From the NCBI GenBank assembly GCA_964530225.1, contig CAZHBA010000090.1, positions 1 through 31,213 on the forward strand: 31,213 nt of DNA, read 5' to 3'. This DNA is from CAZHBA01 sp964530225. GTDB taxonomy: Bacteria > Pseudomonadota > Alphaproteobacteria > UBA6615. The translations under genes and the position numbers were made by a program. Position 1 is the stretch's first letter, and the number at the start of each line of letters is the position of its first letter. The notes under the pieces were generated by a model that saw only the letters and a list, made by a program, of their open reading frames with translations, did no database searches and was not told where the DNA came from. Positions 14,139-22,479 of the stretch are shown here, piece by piece.

Positions 14139-15446
14139 ATGACCAGTGAAGCAACAATTACTGACGTTTGCGGCAACGACTTTTTTCAACAGGATCTCGC
14201 TACCGCCGACCCCGATCTCGCGGCTGCGATAAATGGCGAATTGCACCGGCAGCAAGATCAAGTCGAACTGATCGCGTCGGAAAACATCGTATCCCAGGCG
14301 GTGCTGGAAGCCATGGGCTCGGTGCTGACCAATAAGTACGCCGAAGGTTATCCGGGACAGCGATATTACGGCGGTTGCGAATTTGTCGATGAGGCCGAGC
14401 AATTAGCAATCGATCGGGCAACCGAGCTTTTCGATTGCGAGTTTGCCAACGTGCAACCACACTCGGGTTCGCAGGCAAATCAGGCCGTCATGCTGGCGCT
14501 CTGTAAGACCGGCGATACGATACTCGGTATGTCGCTGGCTGCCGGCGGACACTTGACCCATGGCGCGCCGCCGAACCTTTCCGGCAAGTGGTTTAATGCG
14601 GTTCAATACGGTGTGCGCCGCGACGATGCACTGATCGATTTCGACGAGGTTGAGCGGTTGGCGCGCGAACACAAGCCCAAGATTATCATCGCTGGCGGGT
14701 CTGCCTACCCTCGGGTCATCGATTTTGAGCGGTTTCGTTCGATCGCTGATGAAACCGGCGCCTTGCTGGTCGTCGACATGGCGCACTTCGCTGGACTGGT
14801 AGCCGGTGGCGTCCATCCAAGTCCGTTACCCCATGCCGACTTGGTCACCACGACGACCCACAAGACTCTCCGGGGTCCGCGTGGCGGTATGATCCTGTCG
14901 CGCGACGCGGAGTTGGGGAAAAAGATCAATTCGGGGGTTTTTCCAGGTCTGCAGGGCGGACCATTGATGCACATCATCGCAGCCAAAGCGGTTGCGTTCG
15001 GTGAAGCTCTGCGGCCGGCGTTCAAGGAGTATGCGGGTAGCGTTGCGGAAAACGCTTCTGTATTAGCAGACACGTTGTCTGGGCTCGGGTTGGATATCGT
15101 CTCGGGCGGCACCGACACACATCTGCTACTGGTCGATCTACGGCCTATGGGGACGACTGGTAATATCGCTGAGGCCGCCCTCGAACGCGCCGGCCTGACC
15201 TGCAACAAGAATGGCATCCCCTTTGACCCAGAGAAACCAACAGTGACCTCCGGCGTTCGCCTGGGCAGCCCGGCGGGAACGACGCGCGGCTTTGGCCCCG
15301 GTGAATTTCGCCATGTCGGCGAGCTCATAACCGAAGTGCTCGATGGTCTTGCTAATAATCCGGATGGGGACGCTCAGGTCGAACATTCGGTGCGCTCACG
15401 GGTCTCCGAGTTGTGCGCGCGCTTCCCAATTTATGGCCAGTCCTAA
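14139..15446 (+). CDS. glyA: Serine hydroxymethyltransferase
   Basis: GlyA is a PLP enzyme that interconverts serine and glycine while loading tetrahydrofolate with a one-carbon unit. Length 435. Visible: QVELIASENIVSQAVLEAMG, NKYAEGYPGQRYYGG, NVQPHSGSQANQAVM, the PLP-lysine segment VTTTTHKTLRGPRGG (Lys near residue 241), LQGGPLMHIIAAKAVAFGE, and TSGVRLGSPAGTTRGF. The ATG at 14139 gives a slightly extended N-terminus (MTSEATITDVCGNDFF) before the conserved core. nrdR starts 33 nt downstream, the standard alphaproteobacterial arrangement. No glycine riboswitch is seen ahead of it. Confidence 0.97.
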   Translation: MTSEATITDVCGNDFFQQDLATADPDLAAAINGELHRQQDQVELIASENIVSQAVLEAMGSVLTNKYAEGYPGQRYYGGCEFVDEAEQLAIDRATELFDCEFANVQPHSGSQANQAVMLALCKTGDTILGMSLAAGGHLTHGAPPNLSGKWFNAVQYGVRRDDALIDFDEVERLAREHKPKIIIAGGSAYPRVIDFERFRSIADETGALLVVDMAHFAGLVAGGVHPSPLPHADLVTTTTHKTLRGPRGGMILSRDAELGKKINSGVFPGLQGGPLMHIIAAKAVAFGEALRPAFKEYAGSVAENASVLADTLSGLGLDIVSGGTDTHLLLVDLRPMGTTGNIAEAALERAGLTCNKNGIPFDPEKPTVTSGVRLGSPAGTTRGFGPGEFRHVGELITEVLDGLANNPDGDAQVEHSVRSRVSELCARFPIYGQS

Positions 15447-15479
15447 TCCGGCTGCGGCGAAGAAACGAGGATAAAAGAC

Positions 15480-15953
15480 ATGCGGTGTCCATTTTGCGGC
15501 CATTCAGATACTCACGTAAAAGATTCACGGCCGACCGAAGACAACACGGCTATTCGCCGGCGGCGGGCCTGTCCTGACTGCGGCGCCCGGTGGACGACAT
15601 TCGAGCGGGTCCAATTGCGCGACCTGGTGGTAATCAAAAGCAGCGGACAGCGCGCGCCGTTCGACCGCGACAAGCTGGAAACCTCGATGCGCACTGCCTT
15701 GCGCAAGCGGCCGGTCGATCCCGATCGGGTCGATCGTGTGGTTAGCGGCATCGTTCGCCGTTTGGAATCATCCGGCGAGACAGAGTTTGCGACTAAGGCG
15801 ATTGGCGAGGCGGTAATGGATGCGCTGGCCGGCCTGGACTCCGTAGCCTATGTAAGGTTTGCCTCGGTCTATAAGAATTTTCGCGAAGCTAAGGATTTCG
15901 AGGATTTTATCGGTACCGAGCATCTTGGCAGCGGCGAGGATGCGGAGGACTAA
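15480..15953 (+). CDS. nrdR: Transcriptional repressor NrdR
   Basis: NrdR senses ATP/dATP and represses ribonucleotide reductase genes by binding NrdR boxes. The 157-residue protein has the N-terminal zinc ribbon CPFCGHSDTHVKDSRP with ligands C3, C6, C31 and C34 (CPDCGARWTTFE). An ATP-cone follows from about residue 49, with FDRDKLETSMRTALRKRPV and AYVRFASVYKNFREAKDFEDF. All key positions are intact. CGAGG precedes the ATG. It sits between glyA and ribD, its usual place in this class. A GC-rich hairpin lies just after its stop. Confidence 0.97.
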   Translation: MRCPFCGHSDTHVKDSRPTEDNTAIRRRRACPDCGARWTTFERVQLRDLVVIKSSGQRAPFDRDKLETSMRTALRKRPVDPDRVDRVVSGIVRRLESSGETEFATKAIGEAVMDALAGLDSVAYVRFASVYKNFREAKDFEDFIGTEHLGSGEDAED

Positions 15954-15956
15954 ACC

Positions 15957-15974
15957 TGCCGCGGCGTAGCGGCA
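15957..15974 (+). other. Small GC hairpin between nrdR and ribD
   Basis: A 6-bp inverted repeat TGCCGC/GCGGCA with loop GGCGTA starts 3 nt after the nrdR stop and ends 12 nt before the ribD ATG. No T-run follows, so it is not a classical terminator. It may attenuate transcription or affect access to the weak ribD ribosome site (inference). Confidence 0.3.
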
Positions 15975-15986
15975 ACCTGGCGGCAC

Positions 15987-17114
15987 ATGACGAACGACAT
16001 CCATTACATGCAAGTCACATTGCGGCTGGCGCGCCGCGGTCTTGGCCGCTCGTGGCCGAATCCGGTGGTTGGCTGCGTCATCGTGCAAACTGATGGCGGC
16101 ACATTCCGCATACTTGGGCGCGGGTGGACCCAACCGGGTGGGCGGCCCCATGCAGAGACCGTCGCGCTGGCCCAAGCCCACGCGTATTACGGGGCGGCAA
16201 ATCTCATCGGTGCAACTGCATATGTGTCTCTGGAGCCCTGCAACCATCACGGCAAGACGCCGCCATGTACCGAGGCATTGATCGAAGCTGGCATTGGCCG
16301 GGTAGTAGTGGGCTGCGAGGACCCTGACGGCCGGGTTTCCGGAGGTGGGATTGAACGGTTGAAATCCGCCGGCATTGCGGTGACGGCAAATCTATTGCAA
16401 GCCGAAGCAGAGGAACTAAACGCAGGCTTCATTCAGCGCGAGACGGCGGGTCGCCCATTGGTAACACTTAAAACAGCGACTACGGCGGACGGCCGCATCG
16501 CTACCCGCAGTGGTGATTCTCAGTGGATCACCGGCCCAGCAGCGCGTGAGCGGGTGCACCTGATGCGGGCCCAGCACGACGCCATATTGGTTGGCATCGA
16601 CACCGTCATTGCCGACGATCCCCAATTGACCTGCCGCCTGGCTGGGATGGAAGACCGTTCACCGGTACGCGTAGTCCTGGACAGCAACCTGCGGATTGCG
16701 GACGATGCCGAACTGGTGCGCACAGCGCGGACGGCACCCACTTGGATCGTCACCCGCGACGATAGCGATGATGAAGCCACCGCGCATTTGCTGGAGAACG
16801 GGGCAGAGGTGCTACGCGTGACGACCGATGATGCTGGCCATGCCGATGCTGGTCTTGCTTTGGCGGTATTGGCCGAACGGGGGATTACCAGCGTCATGGT
16901 AGAGGGCGGAGCGGTCTTGAGCGCAGCCTTATTGCGCGCCGGGTTGGTCGAGCGCATTGCCTGGTTCCGTGCGCCGAGCCTTATCGGTGGCGATGGCAAT
17001 CCGGTATTCGGTGATCTCGGGGTCGAAAAAATTGCAGATATGCCGGCTTTTGTGCCGTTGGCGCGCGAGACTATCGGCGATGAGACACTAGATATTTACC
17101 GTCGACTGCCGTAA
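15987..17114 (+). CDS. ribD: Bifunctional riboflavin biosynthesis deaminase/reductase RibD
   Basis: RibD carries out the second and third steps of the GTP branch of riboflavin synthesis: deamination of the pyrimidine and NADPH reduction of its ribose. The 375-residue protein has both domains. The N-terminal cytidine-deaminase-like half has zinc ligands in GRPHAETVAL (H55, catalytic E57) and EPCNHHGKTPPC (C85, C94). The C-terminal DHFR-like reductase starts near 150: RPLVTLKTATTADGRIATRS, SQWITGPAARERVHLMRAQH, GIDTVIADDPQLTCRL, and VEGGAVLSAALL. The operon continues into ribE 9 nt downstream. No FMN riboswitch is recognised upstream. Confidence 0.96.
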   Translation: MTNDIHYMQVTLRLARRGLGRSWPNPVVGCVIVQTDGGTFRILGRGWTQPGGRPHAETVALAQAHAYYGAANLIGATAYVSLEPCNHHGKTPPCTEALIEAGIGRVVVGCEDPDGRVSGGGIERLKSAGIAVTANLLQAEAEELNAGFIQRETAGRPLVTLKTATTADGRIATRSGDSQWITGPAARERVHLMRAQHDAILVGIDTVIADDPQLTCRLAGMEDRSPVRVVLDSNLRIADDAELVRTARTAPTWIVTRDDSDDEATAHLLENGAEVLRVTTDDAGHADAGLALAVLAERGITSVMVEGGAVLSAALLRAGLVERIAWFRAPSLIGGDGNPVFGDLGVEKIADMPAFVPLARETIGDETLDIYRRLP

Positions 17115-17123
17115 CCAAACACC

Positions 17124-17714
17124 ATGTTTACCGGAATCATCACCGACGTCGGCCGTGTAGCGGAAATTACCGAACAGGGCGTTGGATCACGGATAAAAAT
17201 TACGACCCAGTACGATACCAGCGGTGTTGCCGAAGGGGCGTCGATTGCCTGTAGCGGTACCTGTCTGACTGTGATCGACAAGGGCGAGGGCTGGTTTGCC
17301 GCCGATGTTTCAGGAGAAACTCTGGCATGCACCACGTTGGGTAGCTGGCAGAAAGATATGCCGGTAAATCTCGAACGGGCTCTAACGGTTTCCGACGAAT
17401 TGGGCGGCCATCTCGTTCTCGGTCATGTCGATGGCGTGGGACGCCTCGACGCGGTCCGTCCAGAGGGCGATAATCACCGGGTCGAGATCGGAGCTCCGAA
17501 CGAGCTGGCGCAGTTTATCGCGTTGAAGGGGTCGATCGCAGTCGATGGCGTATCATTGACTGTAAATGAGGTTGAGGGGTGCAAATTCGGCGTGAATATT
17601 ATTCCCCATACGTGGGATCACACGGCCTTTGCCGTTTTCGAGCCGGGCCAGGCGGTAAACCTGGAAATCGACGTTGTCGCTCGCTACGTTGCACGGCTCA
17701 TGGATCGGAGTTGA
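17124..17714 (+). CDS. ribE: Riboflavin synthase, alpha chain
   Basis: This enzyme dismutates two 6,7-dimethyl-8-ribityllumazine molecules into riboflavin and a pyrimidine. The 196-residue protein has the two tandem lumazine-binding barrels. The first starts MFTGIITDVGRVAEI with CSGTCLTVID. The second begins near residue 98 with GHLVLGHVDGVGRL and AVDGVSLTVNEVEG, and the trimerisation tail follows. The MFTGI start is invariant in the family. Its stop codon abuts the GTG start of ribBA, so the two are translationally linked. Confidence 0.97.
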   Translation: MFTGIITDVGRVAEITEQGVGSRIKITTQYDTSGVAEGASIACSGTCLTVIDKGEGWFAADVSGETLACTTLGSWQKDMPVNLERALTVSDELGGHLVLGHVDGVGRLDAVRPEGDNHRVEIGAPNELAQFIALKGSIAVDGVSLTVNEVEGCKFGVNIIPHTWDHTAFAVFEPGQAVNLEIDVVARYVARLMDRS

Positions 17715-18881
17715 GTGTTGAAGGATGACAACCGAAGCGAACGGTCAGGCGAAGACCTGAGCATCCTGTCGCCGATCGAGGACATCATCGAGGATGCCCG
17801 CAATGGGCGGATGTTCATCCTTATCGACGACGAGGACCGCGAGAACGAAGGCGATTTGGTGATCCCGGCGCAGATGGCGACGCCCGATGCTGTTAACTTC
17901 ATGGCCACCCACGGACGCGGCCTGATTTGTCTGGCGTTGTCGCGAGAACGCGTCCTGCAACTCGATCTGTCGCTGTTGCCACAATCGCGCCGGGGCGGGT
18001 TAGAAACCGCTTTCACGGTTTCGATCGAGGCCCGTGACGGGGTGACCACCGGTATTTCGGCGCCTGACCGCGCACGCACCATTAGCGTGACGATCGATCC
18101 CCGATCAACCGCCGAAGATATTGTCACACCTGGTCATGTATTCCCTTTGGCCGCGCGCGATGGCGGGGTTTTAGTTCGTGCCGGACACACGGAAGCCGGA
18201 GTAGACTTGGCCAGGCTGGCTGGCCTCAATCCATCGTCGGTAATCTGCGAGATCATGAACGATAACGGCACCATGTCGCGGTTGCCTGAACTCATAAAGT
18301 TTGCCCAGTTCCATGGCTTGAAAATCGGCGCGATTGCCGACTTGATTGCCTACCGTCGGCGTAACGACCGTATTGTTGAGCGTTTGCTCGAACATAATTT
18401 CAATTCTATTTATGGCGGCGAATTCAAATATTACGTCTATTACAACAAAGTCGATTACGCCGAGCATATTGCACTTGTGAAGGGAGAGATATCGGCAGAC
18501 GAACCGGTCCTGGTGCGTATGCACGCGTTTAGCCTGGGCAGCGACGCCCTGGGCAGCGCAGACGCGAAAGATGCCGGTGTATTACAGAAATCGATGCAGA
18601 TGGTAGGCGAGGCGGGTCGTGGCGTTATTGTGGTCATTCGCGATACTTCGCCGACTGCCGTTAGCACCAGCGTTGCGCAGATATTGAGCGCGCCGACCCG
18701 GCCGGTTAACGAGCTGCGCGACTACGGCGTAGGGGCACAGATCCTCGTCGATCTGGGTGTGCGAGATATTACCCTGCTTTCCAATTCGCAGCGCTCGATC
18801 GTTGGCCTGGAGGGCTTCGGACTGCGCGTGGTGGAACAGCGCCCGATTATTTTGGGTTCGCATAACCAAGGGGGTAATTAA
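17715..18881 (+). CDS. ribBA: RibBA-type protein: active DHBP synthase fused to degenerate GTP cyclohydrolase II domain
   Basis: The N-terminal half (about 15-215) is 3,4-dihydroxy-2-butanone-4-phosphate synthase, which makes the four-carbon precursor from ribulose-5-phosphate. Acidic metal loop DDEDRENEGD, THGRGLICLALS and GHTEAGVDLARLAG are all intact. The C-terminal half has the GTP cyclohydrolase II fold but not its zinc site. Where active RibA has a Cys-x2-GDxxGS-x-RCDCG arrangement, this one reads MHAFSLGSDALGSADAKDAG, with no cysteines. Retained pieces are LRDYGVGAQILVDLGVRDI and LEGFGLRVVEQRPI. The domain should therefore be catalytically dead, as in the RibBX proteins of Brucella and relatives, and an independent RibA should be encoded elsewhere. 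The GTG start touches the ribE stop; its stop overlaps ribH by one base. Confidence 0.93.
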   Translation: MLKDDNRSERSGEDLSILSPIEDIIEDARNGRMFILIDDEDRENEGDLVIPAQMATPDAVNFMATHGRGLICLALSRERVLQLDLSLLPQSRRGGLETAFTVSIEARDGVTTGISAPDRARTISVTIDPRSTAEDIVTPGHVFPLAARDGGVLVRAGHTEAGVDLARLAGLNPSSVICEIMNDNGTMSRLPELIKFAQFHGLKIGAIADLIAYRRRNDRIVERLLEHNFNSIYGGEFKYYVYYNKVDYAEHIALVKGEISADEPVLVRMHAFSLGSDALGSADAKDAGVLQKSMQMVGEAGRGVIVVIRDTSPTAVSTSVAQILSAPTRPVNELRDYGVGAQILVDLGVRDITLLSNSQRSIVGLEGFGLRVVEQRPIILGSHNQGGN

Positions 18882-19345
18882 TGGCCGATCAACCCCATGT
18901 GATGATTGCTGTTGCGCGATATTATGACGACATCGCTGACGAGCTCGTGCGCGGTGCGATGGCAGCGCTGGAAAGTGCTGGCGCGAGCTGGGAAGTCATC
19001 GAAGTGCCGGGAGTGTTTGAAATTCCGGCAGCTGTTTCAACGGCCGTACGCTCGCTGGAATTTGTCGGTGCGCGCCACCGCTTCGATGGTTACATTGCGT
19101 TGGGATGTGTCATTCGCGGCGAGACCACCCATTACGATTATGTGTGCGGCGAGACCGCGCGGGCGCTGCAGGACCTTTCGGTGAAATATTGTCTCGCTCT
19201 GGGGTTCGGTGTGTTGACCGTTGAAAATCGCGAACAGGCCGAAGAGCGCGCTGGCGTTGACCGCCGCGATAAAGGCGGCGAGGCAGCGCGCACTTGTATC
19301 GGCATGGTTGATATGAAGCGAAACTTCGGATTGTTTCCAAGGTGA
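18881..19345 (+). CDS. ribH: 6,7-dimethyl-8-ribityllumazine synthase
   Basis: RibH joins the RibD and RibB products into lumazine, the substrate of RibE. The 154-residue protein has the standard motifs: VARYYDDIADELVRGA, the phosphate/pyrimidine site VPGVFEIPAAV, the catalytic loop VIRGETTHYDYVCGE with H84, and FGVLTVENREQAEERAG near the C-terminus. The ATG shares a base with the ribBA stop (TAATGG). Downstream, nusB begins four bases before the ribH stop. This gives RibD, RibE, RibBA and RibH in one transcript. Confidence 0.97.
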   Translation: MADQPHVMIAVARYYDDIADELVRGAMAALESAGASWEVIEVPGVFEIPAAVSTAVRSLEFVGARHRFDGYIALGCVIRGETTHYDYVCGETARALQDLSVKYCLALGFGVLTVENREQAEERAGVDRRDKGGEAARTCIGMVDMKRNFGLFPR

Positions 19346-19860
19346 CGGGCACTGACCAAGATTTCGTAGACACAGACAATAAGTCGGCCAAAGTTGCGCG
19401 CAGTGCGGCGCGGCTAAACGCTGTCCAGGCCTTGTACCAAATGTCGATATCGGGCGGCACGACAGAGGGTGTCATTGGCCAATTCGTCGCGGCAGGACCC
19501 GCTGGCCGGGTCGATGACGGCGACGAGCCTGTCGCTGAAGCGGATGCGACTCTGTTCGCCGAATTAGTCCGTGGCACAAGCGATAAAACGACGGAGGTCG
19601 ACGACATGTTATCAGCTTGCCTCGACGAAGCCTGGCCCGCCGAGCGAATGGAAATTCTGCTGCGCGCCATTCTGCGTTGTGGCGCGTATGAGTTATTTTC
19701 CCAGCCTGGCGCGCCGGCCCGCGTTGTCATTAGCGAGTATATCCGTGTCGCTGACGCTTTCTTCGAGGGTAAGGAACCGTCGTTGGTCAACGGCGTTTTG
19801 GACAGGTTGGCGAGAGTGCTTCGGCCCGAAGAATTAACCGAAGAAGACAGCTCCCGATGA
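19342..19860 (+). CDS. nusB: Transcription antitermination factor NusB
   Basis: NusB binds boxA with NusE (S10) and promotes antitermination in rRNA operons. A 172-residue all-helical protein: SAARLNAVQALYQMSISG at the N-terminus, the central ELVRGTSDKTTEVDDMLSAC, and the characteristic AILRCGAYELF, VVISEYIRVADAFFEGKEPS and VNGVLDRLARVLRP. The GTG start overlaps the ribH stop (GTGA). NusB directly after ribH and before thiL is a widespread bacterial arrangement. Confidence 0.96.
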   Translation: MTGTDQDFVDTDNKSAKVARSAARLNAVQALYQMSISGGTTEGVIGQFVAAGPAGRVDDGDEPVAEADATLFAELVRGTSDKTTEVDDMLSACLDEAWPAERMEILLRAILRCGAYELFSQPGAPARVVISEYIRVADAFFEGKEPSLVNGVLDRLARVLRPEELTEEDSSR

Positions 19861-19870
19861 GGTATGCGGC

Positions 19871-20893
19871 ATGGCATCGAACCTCGATGAATTTGAGCTG
19901 ATCGAACACTACTTCGCCCCTCTCACCAGTAGTGAACCAGGGGCGTTCGGGCTTACAGACGATGCAGCGGCGCTTGCAATTACCCCCGGCAAACATGCTG
20001 TGGTAACCACAGACGCCATTATTTCAGGCGTTCATTTTCCGGCCAACGAAGAGCCGAGAATAATTGCCAGCCGGTTGGTTAGGGTAAATCTGTCAGATCT
20101 CGCCGCCAAGGGTGCAAAGCCGCGTGCCTACACATTGGTCCTGGCACTTCCCGGCACGACTGAACCCGAATGGATTGCCGCTTTCGCTAACGGTCTTGCC
20201 GATGAGCAAAAACGGTTCGGCATTACGTTAATCGGCGGTGATACCACCCGGAGCGACGGCGTTCTAATGTTGTCGCTCACTATGATTGGTGAGATATCTG
20301 AAGGCTCTATGATTTTAAGATCTGGAGCGTGCGCGGGAGACGATATCTATGTTTCGGGCACTATCGGCGATGCGGAGTTGGGTAGAGCTCTACTAGAGGA
20401 TCGATTTTCGACCTCCAACGAAGACGATCGTACCTACCTTATCGACCGGTTCCGTGTGCCGAATCCCAGGGTGGAAGTGGGTGCAGTTCTTGTCGGTTTG
20501 GCCAGCGCCGCGGCCGACATATCCGATGGTTTGGTGGCTGATCTAAACCATATTTGCCACGCTTCCAGGGTTTCAGCTGAGGTCGAGCTAGACCTTGTAC
20601 CCTTGTCTAGTGCCGCTGGGCAGTTGGTAACCGGCGATCAATCATTACGCATTCATCTATTAACGGGTGGTGATGACTATGAATTGGTCTTCACCGCACC
20701 GACTGGTGTTGCCGGACAGTTGCAGGAGTTAGCCGCACAGTGCGGTATTAGGTTGACGAGGATCGGCCAAATGATCAGCGGAAATACCCAGCCAAACGCC
20801 ACAACGGTACGGGACGTCAATGGACGAAGTGTAAAGGTGGAAGATGGCGGATACCGACATTTCCGAAGACGAGAACCTTGTGGAGAACGGTGA
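19871..20893 (+). CDS. thiL: Thiamine-monophosphate kinase
   Basis: ThiL phosphorylates thiamine monophosphate to the active cofactor thiamine diphosphate. The 340-residue protein has the PurM/ThiL fold. LTDDAAALAITPGKHAVVTT carries the first Asp metal ligands (about 28-31), followed by DAIISGVHF, DLAAKGAKPRAYTLVLALP, GGDTTRSDGVLMLSLT, AADISDGLVADLNHICHAS and LTGGDDYELVFTAP (near 265). All metal and nucleotide positions appear intact. It starts 10 nt after nusB and is the last recognisable member of the riboflavin-nusB transcript. A short reading frame begins inside its 3' end. Confidence 0.95.
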   Translation: MASNLDEFELIEHYFAPLTSSEPGAFGLTDDAAALAITPGKHAVVTTDAIISGVHFPANEEPRIIASRLVRVNLSDLAAKGAKPRAYTLVLALPGTTEPEWIAAFANGLADEQKRFGITLIGGDTTRSDGVLMLSLTMIGEISEGSMILRSGACAGDDIYVSGTIGDAELGRALLEDRFSTSNEDDRTYLIDRFRVPNPRVEVGAVLVGLASAAADISDGLVADLNHICHASRVSAEVELDLVPLSSAAGQLVTGDQSLRIHLLTGGDDYELVFTAPTGVAGQLQELAAQCGIRLTRIGQMISGNTQPNATTVRDVNGRSVKVEDGGYRHFRRREPCGER

Positions 20894-20933
20894 AAAGGCT
20901 GTTCATGAGACGCCGGTAATAGAAGAGTTATAG
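20844..20933 (+). CDS. Possible 29-residue acidic peptide overlapping the thiL 3' end
   Basis: An ATG behind AAGGTGGAAG, inside the last codons of thiL, opens a frame of 29 residues (MADTDISEDENLVENGEKAV, then HETPVIEEL) ending in TAG. It is strongly acidic. The ribosome site is good, but the peptide is short, overlaps a conserved gene and matches nothing I know. It could also be the beginning of a longer gene that has been lost, since the 154 bp up to the MFS gene contain no other frame. Low confidence. Confidence 0.25.
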   Translation: MADTDISEDENLVENGEKAVHETPVIEEL

Positions 20934-21087
20934 CGGGGCGGCTACATCAAGATTAACCCGATCTTCGTCCAGGCCCTGACTGGCAAGGGTGCATAGAACG
21001 CCTTTGACCGGGTACCACACTAGGACAATCCTGCTATTCACAAACATAACTTGTAACTTGGGCGGTATTCGCTGATTGTCCGGCCCC

Positions 21088-22302
21088 ATGATTGTAAATC
21101 GCGCAATTCGAAACGTATCCTTACTGTCGGTGTGCCAGGCCTTGGCGCAAACACAGATGGTGTTAATTTTCTCGGTCTCCACCTTCATTGGTGCGGCATT
21201 GGCACCGGTGATCGACACCTTCGGTGCTCGCATTAGTTTGGCCACATTGCCGATCAGCTTGCAGTTCCTGTTCATGATGTTTGCGACTGTGCCGGCCGCA
21301 CAACTCATGAAGCGTATCGGCCGTGCCCAGGGTTTTATCGTATTTATCTTGATTGGGACCTTCGGGGCTGCACTGGCTTTGTTCGCGCTGTTCGAACAAA
21401 ATTTTCCGCTGTTTTGCGTTGGGTCGGCCTTATTCGGAATTGCTGCCGGATCCAACCAGCAGTTCCGGTTTGCCGCGGTTGATACCGCTGATGATGCATT
21501 TAAGGCTAAGGCGGTCAGCCTGGTGCTGGCCGGCGGTGTGTTCGCCGGCATCGCCGGACCGTCACTATCGGCTTGGGCGTTCGACTTGCTGGTGCCGGTC
21601 GTTTACGGGGGTGTGTTTGCGGTTATTATCGCGATGCAGGCGGTTATGATCGTTTTGCTTTTACTCACAGATATTCCTCCGACAAGTGACGCCGAGCGGA
21701 CTGGCCACATGCGCCCCTTCCGCGAAATTGCCGCGCAACCGACATTTATTGTGGCGGTGATGAGTTCGATGGTGGGGTATGGCGTGATGAATTTCGTCAT
21801 GTTGTCGACGCCGCTCTTCATGGGCTCTCACCCGACACACGCCTTCGCCTTTCCCGACGTCACCAATGTCATCATGTGGCATGTCCTCGGCATGTTCGCG
21901 CCTAGTTTTTTCACCGGCTGGTTAATAAAACGCTATGGCGATCTGAATATAATCATTGTCGGCGCCCTGATCTCTGGCGTCAGCATTGCCGTGAACTTGA
22001 GCGGTGATTCGCTATTCCATTTAAGAATCGCCATGGCGGTGGTTGGCATCGGCTGGAACTTCATGTTTACCGGCGGCACGACTTTGCTGCTGCATACCTA
22101 CACGCCAGCCGAGAAGGCCAAAGCCCAGGGCGTCAACGATTTCTTCGTGTTTGGCACGGTAGCGGTGTGCTCTCTGGCAGCCGGCGCAACCTACCAGGCC
22201 GTTGGCTGGACGGCTGTAAACTTGGTCGCTGTGCCGCTGCTTGTCCTGGTTGTTGCGGTGGTTATCTGGCTGCGCGGACGTCGCGTTTTGGTTACCGCCT
22301 AA
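21088..22302 (+). CDS. Major facilitator superfamily transporter
   Basis: About 404 residues with roughly 12 hydrophobic spans and the MFS half-repeat organisation. The first cytoplasmic loop reads LMKRIGRAQGFIV (motif A-like), and FFTGWLIKRYGDLNIII is its counterpart after the central loop. FGIAAGSNQQFRFAAVDTA between spans 4 and 5 and TGGTTLLLHTYTPAEKAKAQ in the second half are typical of bacterial multidrug-like or uncharacterised MFS proteins. The substrate cannot be assigned. I prefer the ATG at 21088; a TTG at 21076 would add four residues, and neither has a clear Shine-Dalgarno. It is on the same strand as thiL and hppA but with sizeable gaps, so it may have its own promoter. Confidence 0.85.
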   Translation: MIVNRAIRNVSLLSVCQALAQTQMVLIFSVSTFIGAALAPVIDTFGARISLATLPISLQFLFMMFATVPAAQLMKRIGRAQGFIVFILIGTFGAALALFALFEQNFPLFCVGSALFGIAAGSNQQFRFAAVDTADDAFKAKAVSLVLAGGVFAGIAGPSLSAWAFDLLVPVVYGGVFAVIIAMQAVMIVLLLLTDIPPTSDAERTGHMRPFREIAAQPTFIVAVMSSMVGYGVMNFVMLSTPLFMGSHPTHAFAFPDVTNVIMWHVLGMFAPSFFTGWLIKRYGDLNIIIVGALISGVSIAVNLSGDSLFHLRIAMAVVGIGWNFMFTGGTTLLLHTYTPAEKAKAQGVNDFFVFGTVAVCSLAAGATYQAVGWTAVNLVAVPLLVLVVAVVIWLRGRRVLVTA

Positions 22303-22310
22303 TTTCGCGC

Positions 22311-22425
22311 ATCCGCAGCCAATTAATCTTAAACGTTACGGCTGGTCGGTTGCGTTGGCCAATCCTTTTTGGCATGTTCCCGCGACCTTCTCGGGGAAAT
22401 TATGATTAGGCCATTGGCTGCGGAT
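22311..22425 (+). promoter_or_regulatory. Possible folded RNA leader ahead of hppA
   Basis: The 177-bp gap between the MFS gene and hppA contains a perfect 13-bp inverted repeat, ATCCGCAGCCAAT at 22311-22323 and ATTGGCTGCGGAT at 22413-22425. It continues inward, after a 4-nt bulge, with TAATC (22324-22328) and GATTA (22404-22408), making an 18-bp closing stem. Inside are two smaller hairpins: GCCAA/TTGGC at 22358-22373, and TTCCC/GGGAA at 22377-22398. As RNA this would be a multibranched element ending 54 nt before the hppA ATG. It could be a cis-regulatory leader, a processed small RNA, or simply the terminator region of the MFS gene. No known riboswitch class is recognised. A 115-bp MITE-like repeat is another reading, though no target duplication is visible. 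Confidence 0.4.
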
Positions 22426-22479
22426 AGCAGCGGCTGGCAGACCGGTAATACACAACATTGATACAAAGGAAGCATTGAT

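Noticed and set aside
15447..17123. FMN riboswitch for the riboflavin operon
   Set aside because: The gaps ahead of nrdR, ribD and ribE are too short and lack the conserved RFN core; only a small hairpin is present.
19110..19877. 255-residue minus-strand frame
   Set aside because: Antisense across ribH and nusB; shadow of real genes.
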